Shown here: positions 59,132-64,000 of the stretch, in pieces | How the letters are laid out: every line of letters begins with the position of its first letter | How positions within the stretch are numbered: position 1 is the first letter of the stretch | Source of the DNA: Phycisphaerae bacterium RAS1 | GTDB lineage: Bacteria; Planctomycetota; Phycisphaerae; UBA1845; Fen-1342 | Direction: 5' to 3' | DNA length: 64,000 bases | Assembly (NCBI GenBank): GCA_007859745.1 | Contig: SMLU01000001.1 | Location: 2,542,001 to 2,606,000, forward strand | The notes under the pieces: model-generated | Told to the model about the DNA's origin: nothing | The model's input: the letters and a program-made list of their open reading frames with translations, nothing else | The model's database searches: none | Program-made: the position numbers and the translations under genes

Positions 59132-59962
59132 CTAGAATAGCACACCCTTCTCAGCGGCCGCAGGAAATTCCGGCCTTGGCGGCGGGCCGGCTGCGGGTTC
59201 TTGCGCCAGTCGGGTCAGCAGGTCTGCGGTGGTCACCAGGTCGGCGCGGTTGTGCTCCAGCACGCTTCGAAGCGGCGAGGCGTTGCCGGAGCGGAAGAAG
59301 GCGTGAAACAGCAGCGGGATGTCGGAACTGGGCACGTCGGCGGGGCGGCTGCGCCGCAAGACGCTCTCCTCCAGCGTCTTCAGGCGGCAGTCGGGCAATT
59401 CACCGCGCCAGCGGCGACGGGCGGCGTGCAGGACATCGACGCGGCTGGCGGGCGGCGGCAGCTCGATCCGCCAGGCGGTGGCTCGGTCGCGAAGGAACGG
59501 CTCGTCGAAGCTCTTGCCGTTGAAGGTGACCCAGGTGGAGCGGCCCGCGATAACGGCTGCGAGGCCGCGAAGAATCGCCGGCTCTTCCGGGTAATCTCGC
59601 GCCAGGAGCTGCACGATCAGCGGCCCGGTGGCGTCGAACAGTAGCACGCCGATGAGGAACACGGGCGTCCCCGAGAACCCGCCGGTCTCGATGTCGATGA
59701 TGCAGGCGCCAGGTGGGTTGATCTCGATCCGCGGGCCGTCGCGATCGGCGATCGAGATGGTCGAGGAAACCGGCTCGGCAAGACTGGGCGACGTCTCGAC
59801 GCGCCAGCATCGTCCGAACGCGCCGACCCACTCCCGTCCGCCGAGGATGTCCTCGATCGAGCGCGGCGGAGCCAGTGCGGCAATCGGCAAGACGTCGGCG
59901 GTTGCTGGCGCGGTGCACCGCGCGACGATGAGCGACTCAAGCTTCTGGTTCAACGAGTTCAC
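59132..59962 (-). CDS. YprB-type ribonuclease H-like exonuclease
   Basis: The 276-residue protein has the DEDD-type motifs of the RNase_H_2 (YprB) family: motif I CIIDIETGGFSGTPVFLIG, motif II VTFNGKSFDEPFLRDR, and motif III HNRADLVTTADLL. An N-terminal region of about 80 residues precedes them. Family members are predicted 3'-5' exonucleases on RNA or DNA; the substrate is unknown. The heme A synthase gene ends 20 bases upstream on the same strand, so co-transcription is likely but suggests no shared function. Confidence 0.88.
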   Translation of the reverse strand: MNSLNQKLESLIVARCTAPATADVLPIAALAPPRSIEDILGGREWVGAFGRCWRVETSPSLAEPVSSTISIADRDGPRIEINPPGACIIDIETGGFSGTPVFLIGVLLFDATGPLIVQLLARDYPEEPAILRGLAAVIAGRSTWVTFNGKSFDEPFLRDRATAWRIELPPPASRVDVLHAARRRWRGELPDCRLKTLEESVLRRSRPADVPSSDIPLLFHAFFRSGNASPLRSVLEHNRADLVTTADLLTRLAQEPAAGPPPRPEFPAAAEKGVLF

Positions 59963-59982
59963 GCTGCACCCCGGCCGCGGCG

Positions 59983-61359
59983 TTACGACGCCAACTGTGC
60001 CCCGGCCTCAACCTCCGCGGCGCGCCGCTCCGCGCGACCGGCGAAGCACATAGTCCACAGCATCACGGCGACCGCGCTGGCCAAGAGCAGCGCCCCGGTC
60101 GTCTGGTGGGCGGTCGTTACCAGCACGTGCCACGCGTGCGGATTGACTTTTCCATCGAGCGCGACCGCCATTAGCGCGAACATTCCCAGCGCAAGCTGTA
60201 CGCCGAACAGCACCAGCATCGTCCCCGCGGCGCGCGACAGCGTGGCGATCGCCTCGTGCCCGGCCCAGATGCGCATTCCGACATACAAACCCAGCAGGAT
60301 CACGCCCACTGCCATGCCGATGTGCCAGTAGAGGTACGTCGCCGCCGCGGAATGGCGATAAAGCGCGCCCAGCGTCAACTGCGCCACCAGCGCCACGACG
60401 AGCACGATCGCCAGCGGGCGCTCGGCCGCCAGCGCTGCGGGGGCGCGCACGCGGTCGCTCCGCCACTCCGCCGCGAGACTGACACGCAGCCCCACCAGCA
60501 GGCAGAAGAAGACCTGAGCGAAGACGCCGTGACCGATCGCGAGAACCAGATTGGGGGTCGTTTCATCGGCTGACGTGCTGAGCGTGAATTTGCCGGTGAC
60601 GCGCAGGCCGCCCATGACGCCCTGCACGATGACCGCGGCGAGCGCCAGCTTGGAAACCAGCCGCGGCCCGCGTGCCGCTTCGAAGCGGTGCAGGTAGACC
60701 GTCAGCACCAGCGTCGTCAGGCCGACCAGCGAGCCGAACAGCCTGTGGCTGTGCTCGAAGTAGATCGGCCCGGTCATCTTGGCCAGCGGGTAAAGGAACA
60801 TGTTGTAGCCGAACGAATTCGGCCAATCGACCACCGCCAGGCCGGCCTTGAACCCCGTCACGACGCCGCCGACCGCCAGAAGCAGCAGCGTGCCGACGAT
60901 TGCCACACCGACCAGCGCCGCGCGCCAGTTCACCGCGCCGGCCGCCGGTTTCGCGCCGCCCGGGCCGAACCAGCCTGCGGCGCGCTGGCCGACCAGCGCC
61001 GCGGCGATGCTGATCAGCAGGCTGGCCGGAATCCACAGCACGGCGGCCTTGGCCAGGCCGGTCGGCGTGTCTTTGCTGATGACGCTGCCCAGAATCAGCA
61101 GATTCACCATCGCGGCGAGAAGCCCCACCCAAAGGGCGCCGCGCCAACCGCGGTCGGTGAGGCGGCCGACACACACGCCGCCGCCGATGAGGCAGGCCAG
61201 GAGTGCAAAAAACAGCGCGGCGCTGGGAAGCGTGATGCCCGGCAGGCGAAAGACGTATCCCGCCCCCCACATCGCCACGACCGTGCCAAAGCCGATCGTC
61301 AGCAGGTCCGCCGGATCGCGGCGTGTGGCGTCGGTTTCAAGGCGGTTTTCGGCGGACAC
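59983..61359 (-). CDS. ctaA: Heme A synthase (COX15/CtaA family) with N-terminal membrane extension
   Basis: The C-terminal about 320 of 458 residues match COX15/CtaA: WPNSFGYNMFLYPLAKMTGP, the heme-ligand motif FEHSHRLFGSLVGL, GLRVTGKFTLST, HIGMAVGVILLGLYVG, and the second histidine block TTAHQTTGALLLASAV. The enzyme oxidises the C8 methyl group of heme O to make heme A for cytochrome oxidase in the inner membrane. The first about 140 residues add about four extra membrane helices (TIGFGTVVAMWGAGYVF, then ALWVGLLAAMVNLLILGS, then LWIPASLLISIAAALVG). That makes the protein longer than the usual about 310-350 residues. Confidence 0.9.
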   Translation of the reverse strand: MSAENRLETDATRRDPADLLTIGFGTVVAMWGAGYVFRLPGITLPSAALFFALLACLIGGGVCVGRLTDRGWRGALWVGLLAAMVNLLILGSVISKDTPTGLAKAAVLWIPASLLISIAAALVGQRAAGWFGPGGAKPAAGAVNWRAALVGVAIVGTLLLLAVGGVVTGFKAGLAVVDWPNSFGYNMFLYPLAKMTGPIYFEHSHRLFGSLVGLTTLVLTVYLHRFEAARGPRLVSKLALAAVIVQGVMGGLRVTGKFTLSTSADETTPNLVLAIGHGVFAQVFFCLLVGLRVSLAAEWRSDRVRAPAALAAERPLAIVLVVALVAQLTLGALYRHSAAATYLYWHIGMAVGVILLGLYVGMRIWAGHEAIATLSRAAGTMLVLFGVQLALGMFALMAVALDGKVNPHAWHVLVTTAHQTTGALLLASAVAVMLWTMCFAGRAERRAAEVEAGAQLAS

Positions 61360-61393
61360 TTCGTGATTGCCCTTTCCCGGTCCATCCGGTTAC

Positions 61394-61478
61394 AGGTGGC
61401 GATCCGTCCGGTTTCAGTTGGCGATCCGTCCGGTTTCGGGTGGCGATCCGTCCGGTTTCGGGTGGCGATCCGTCCGAA
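61394..61478. repeat. Four tandem copies of a 22-bp unit
   Basis: GGTGGCGATCCGTCCGGTTT (plus two bases) repeats with exact 22-bp spacing (GATCC at 61401, 61423, 61445, 61467). The last copy runs directly into the palindromic repeat at 61474. The same GGTGGCGATCCGTCC flank adjoins the related palindrome at 56209-56306, in inverse orientation. Confidence 0.88.
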
Positions 61479-61570
61479 CCCGCCGCGCCAAGCGGCGGGG
61501 TGACGTCCGCGGCGCGTGGGGCGCCGATCGCTAACGATCTTTAACCCGCCGCTTGGCGCGGCGGGTTCGG
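61474..61570. repeat. Paired palindromic repeat (CCGAACCCGCCGCGCC family)
   Basis: A 97-bp unit with arms CCGAACCCGCCGCGCCAAGC plus GGCGGG and their inverse. The inner sequence is shared in reverse orientation with 56209-56306. Confidence 0.87.
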
Positions 61571-61713
61571 ACAGACGCCGCGGATCGCAACCTCTATCGG
61601 GATGCGCCCGCCCGTGCCGCCGAGGCCGGCAGCCAATTGTAATCAGCGCGGCGGGGAAGGCGCGTCGCGTTCGATCAGAAATGCCCCCCGAGCGCGGGCC
61701 GGGAACTACGCCG

Positions 61714-62052
61714 TTACCTCGCGTCGTCCATCGGTTTCTGGCGGTGCGAAGTGTAGCGCGGCGAGACGCCGATGTATGACCGGCCCATGAGGCGCTTCAG
61801 CAGAATGATCTCGCCCATGTCGTTGCCCTCGTACGCGTGTCCCGCCCATTGCAGCAGATAGCCCAGCCCGAGCAGCCCCGCCGGACGCCACCACAGGTCC
61901 CAGCGCCACAGGTGCAATTGCCAGGCTGCCAGCGGAACGGCGAGCACCGTCAGCGGAATCCCGACGACGTGCAGCCAGAACGAGACGCGGCTCTGGTGGC
62001 GCTCCAGCCAGTTGCGAAGCCACGCCGGTCGTGATGCATCCATGCCGAGCAT
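61714..62052 (-). CDS. Mpo1-like (DUF962) membrane protein
   Basis: The product is 112 residues from the ATG at 62052, or 109 from the ATG at 62043. The DUF962 pattern is RVSFWLHVVGIPLTVLAVPL, then GYLLQWAGHAYEGND, with conserved histidines in both, and two to three membrane helices. Yeast Mpo1 of this family is an Fe-dependent dioxygenase in the alpha-oxidation of 2-hydroxy fatty acids. Bacterial members are mostly uncharacterised, so only the family is asserted. It is divergent from the DUF4920 lipoprotein gene. Confidence 0.85.
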   Translation of the reverse strand: MLGMDASRPAWLRNWLERHQSRVSFWLHVVGIPLTVLAVPLAAWQLHLWRWDLWWRPAGLLGLGYLLQWAGHAYEGNDMGEIILLKRLMGRSYIGVSPRYTSHRQKPMDDAR

Positions 62053-62102
62053 CTTAGCGGCTGCGATTCGTGGCCGCGGGTGCGCGCCGCGGGCCACTCT
62101 GT

Positions 62103-62128
62103 CCGAACCCGCCGCGCCAAGCGGCGGG
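62103..62128. repeat. Single arm of the CCGAACCCGCCGCGCC repeat family
   Basis: CCGAACCCGCCGCGCCAAGC plus GGCGGG without an inverse partner, in the divergent region between the Mpo1-like and DUF4920 genes. Confidence 0.75.
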
Positions 62129-62275
62129 TCGACGTCGCCGGCTGTTTGCGCACCCCGCCCTCGATCCGCGGCGACTGGCAAACGATTCCCCACGGGTGTA
62201 CAACTACCCTGGGTCGGAAGGCGGCGCGGCCCGCCATCCGGCAGGATCGGGGAACCAACAGAAGGGAGCATCGCC

Positions 62276-62815
62276 ATGATCCGCAAACTCGGAACTCTCG
62301 CTTTCGCAGCGCTGATCAGCATCGGAATGACCGGTTGCGCTTCGCAGAAAAAGGTCGCCTATTTCGGCGAAGAGATGAAGCACGCTGACGCCAAGAAGGT
62401 CTCGGTCGACAAAGTGCTCAGCAAGCCGCAGGAGTACGAAGGCAAGGTGATCCGCGTCTCCGGGACGGTCACCGAGGTCTGCCAGAGCAAGGGCTGCTGG
62501 ATGACCATCGCCGACAACAAGGGTGAGGAAGGCCTGTTCGTGAAGTTCACCTGCCCGGTCGAGGGCGTTCTGATTCCGCCGGACGCCGTCGGCCACAAGG
62601 CCACCGTGGAGGGGCAACTGGTCATCAAGGAAGTGTCGGAAGGCGACGCGCGACACCAGGCCGAGGAAGCCGGCAAGTCGGTCGAGGAGATCAAGAAGAT
62701 CGTCGGCCCGCAGAAACGCGTGACGATGGCGTCGCCCGCGGCGATGGTCGAGGGCATCGAGAAGCCCGGCGCCAAGATGCCGACCGACAAGCCCGCCGAG
62801 GAGAAGAAGGGCTGA
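62276..62815 (+). CDS. DUF4920 domain lipoprotein
   Basis: The ATG at 62276 follows AAGGGAG at good spacing; 179 residues. A lipoprotein signal ends in ISIGMTGCAS (lipobox MTGC, slightly unusual). The DUF4920 core is VLSKPQEYEGKVIRVSGTVT, then EVCQSKGCWMTIADNKGEEG, then GLFVKFT. The paired cysteines in VCxxKGCWM are the family hallmark and could bind a metal. The C terminus is Lys/Glu/Pro-rich. The function is unknown; it is a probable envelope protein. Confidence 0.85.
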   Translation: MIRKLGTLAFAALISIGMTGCASQKKVAYFGEEMKHADAKKVSVDKVLSKPQEYEGKVIRVSGTVTEVCQSKGCWMTIADNKGEEGLFVKFTCPVEGVLIPPDAVGHKATVEGQLVIKEVSEGDARHQAEEAGKSVEEIKKIVGPQKRVTMASPAAMVEGIEKPGAKMPTDKPAEEKKG

Positions 62816-62874
62816 ACACGCGGAGAATTCCGCACGGCTGACGCGAAGGGAGGCGGGCGCTGCTTCATTCTGCC

Positions 62875-64000
62875 ATGCTGGCGCTCTTCGCGATCACCGC
62901 GTTGGGATTGGCCGTCGGCATGCTCCGCCTGGGGGGCGTCGCCCTCGGCTCGGCGGGGGTGTTCTTCGTCGCGCTGGGCTTCGGCCACTTCGGCGTCGCT
63001 TTGCCGCGCGAGATCACCGAACTGGGTCTGGTCCTGTTCGTCTACTCGGTCGGGCTGGAGGCCGGGTCGCGGTTCTTTAGTCTGCTGCACGGCCGCGGAC
63101 TGGCGCTGCTGGCGGTGGGGACCGGCGCGACCGCCGCCGGAGCGCTGGGCGCGGCGCTGATCGCGCTCGCGCTGGGACTCTCGGCCCCCATGGCGGCCGG
63201 CGTTTTCTGCGGCGCGACGACCTGCACGCCGGCGCTCGCCTCCGCCCTCGACGCCATTCGAAGCGCCGCGCCGGACGTCGCCTACCTGGCTTCCGTTGCG
63301 TACGGCGCCACGTACCCGTTCAGCGTCGCGTCGGTCGTGCTGACGGCGCAGCTTCTGCCGCGCTGGCTACGCACTACGCCCGACGCCGCGGCTGACGAGT
63401 ACCACCTGGAAGAGGCCGCCCGCACGCCGCCGCTCGAACAGTGCGTTTTCCGCGTTGAGAATCCGAACTGTGTCGGCCGCACGATCGAAGACCTCGTCTC
63501 GCTGGACATGTTTCGCGCCGTCCTTTGTCGCGTCAAGCGCGGCTCGCGGGTTGAGCCGGCCCGCCCTGGGCTGATTCTCGAACTGGGCGATGCGGTTCTG
63601 GCCGTCGGTCCGCCGCAGGAACTCGCAAAGCTGGAAGCACTGATCGGCGGCGTCGTGGTCGAGGTGATGCACGACGCGAACGGCCGCGTGACCAGCGACG
63701 AGGTCGTCGTCTCGCGCGGCAGCGCCATCGGCCGCACGCTCGGCGAGCTTTGCCTGTGGGAACGATTCAGCGTGGTCGTGTCGCGCGCCCGGCGCGACGG
63801 AATCGAAATCAGCCCGGACGGCCACTTCCGGCTCGAGCCCGGCGACCTGTTGCGACTCGTTGGGCCGCCGGATGCGGTCGCCAGCGTTACGACGCTTCTG
63901 GGCCGCGAAGAGGCGCGGCTCAATGAAACCAGCCTTCTTCCTTTTGCCGCCGGGATCGCGCTCGGGGCCGCGCTGGGCGCGATCGCGATCCCGCTGCCCG
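62875..64000 (+). CDS. AspT/YidE-family transporter with two RCK_C domains (partial)
   Basis: The frame opens at the ATG at 62875 and runs off the right edge with no stop (375 residues visible). The N-terminal half has about five membrane helices (LALFAITALGLAVGMLRLGG, then LGLVLFVYSVGLEAG, which is a family signature, then GVFCGATTCTPALASALDA). Two RCK_C/TrkA-C-like domains follow (PNCVGRTIEDLVSLDM with LELGDAVLAVGP, then RGSAIGRTLGELCLW with LEPGDLLRLVGP), then the next membrane block begins. This is the architecture of the AspT/YidE/YbjL aspartate:alanine-exchanger family. The ligand is unknown. A GGGAGG lies 23 bases upstream, so a non-ATG start slightly further upstream is possible. Confidence 0.88.
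   Translation, partial: MLALFAITALGLAVGMLRLGGVALGSAGVFFVALGFGHFGVALPREITELGLVLFVYSVGLEAGSRFFSLLHGRGLALLAVGTGATAAGALGAALIALALGLSAPMAAGVFCGATTCTPALASALDAIRSAAPDVAYLASVAYGATYPFSVASVVLTAQLLPRWLRTTPDAAADEYHLEEAARTPPLEQCVFRVENPNCVGRTIEDLVSLDMFRAVLCRVKRGSRVEPARPGLILELGDAVLAVGPPQELAKLEALIGGVVVEVMHDANGRVTSDEVVVSRGSAIGRTLGELCLWERFSVVVSRARRDGIEISPDGHFRLEPGDLLRLVGPPDAVASVTTLLGREEARLNETSLLPFAAGIALGAALGAIAIPLP

Larger units (their letters stand above)
61360..61713. other. 354-base intergenic region made of tandem and palindromic repeats
   Basis: It lies between the start of the heme A synthase gene and the end of the Mpo1-like gene (both minus strand). Positions 61394-61478 are a 22-bp tandem array and 61474-61570 a paired palindrome. 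The remaining 61571-61713 is GC-rich with no gene seen. Any promoter for heme A synthase must lie in or just beside the repeats. Confidence 0.55.

Noticed and set aside
61394-61478. Tandem 22-bp repeats as a possible CRISPR array
   Set aside because: The units are directly adjacent with no spacers and no cas genes are near.

Overview
The window is 64 kb of GC-rich, densely coding bacterial DNA. It most likely comes from a planctomycete, possibly of the Phycisphaerae type. The signs are an ECF-like sigma factor translationally coupled to a Ser/Thr protein kinase, paralogous small membrane proteins ending in a [19 protein letters not shown] zinc ribbon, a dockerin-like EF-hand protein, a PEP-CTERM protein, and many short palindromic intergenic repeats of kinds common in that phylum. 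This is an inference from family content; no rRNA, tRNA or CRISPR array was recognised. About 50 protein genes are described, all called by reading the translations.

Layout. 1-3 kb: the end of a PQQ-type beta-propeller protein, a DUF433/DUF5615 toxin-antitoxin pair, and an ECF sigma factor coupled to a DUF4349 membrane protein. 3-5 kb: a fused two-domain acyltransferase resembling the ornithine-lipid synthase OlsF. 5-16 kb (minus strand): PEP-CTERM protein, amino-acid permease, an MNT/HEPN module whose HEPN gene has an in-frame amber codon, a Cys/Met-metabolism PLP enzyme, an S46 dipeptidyl peptidase, a Fic protein, and a GT39-like membrane glycosyltransferase with TPRs. 16-20 kb: two small paralogous proteins and a 1050-residue LysM/OmpA/peptidoglycan-binding/polyproline/metalloprotease-like protein with no signal peptide. 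20-24 kb: a zinc-binding protein, a lipoprotein and an RDD membrane protein. 24-28 kb: a tightly overlapping trio of thymidylate kinase-like protein, CHAD-Ppx/GppA-HD fusion and second thymidylate kinase-like protein. 28-36 kb: kinase/sigma pair, lipoprotein, phosphohexomutase, alpha-glucan phosphorylase and M3 peptidase. 36-39 kb: zinc-ribbon paralogues interrupted by a PIN toxin-antitoxin module, flanked by two 221-bp repeat elements.

39.3-56.2 kb is the most striking part: eleven co-directional genes, mostly with overlapping start and stop codons, encode MoxR ATPase, DUF58, BatA-like, a large VWA protein, a membrane/coiled-coil protein, a secreted coiled-coil protein, a TPR protein, an NPCBM protein and three HtrA-like proteins. 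Only the first HtrA-like protein keeps the Ser-protease triad; the next two have lost all three catalytic residues. The block looks like one envelope machine in which an AAA+ chaperone and VWA scaffold act with a protease and two pseudoproteases.

56-64 kb: a small membrane coiled-coil protein, a stand-alone ClpN-domain protein, the dockerin-like protein, a YprB-type nuclease, heme A synthase, an Mpo1-like protein, a DUF4920 lipoprotein and the start of an AspT/YidE-type transporter that runs off the right edge.

At least six families of palindromic or nested repeats are scattered between genes. Several sit exactly at gene ends, supply stop codons or C-terminal tails, or lie in frame inside a gene.
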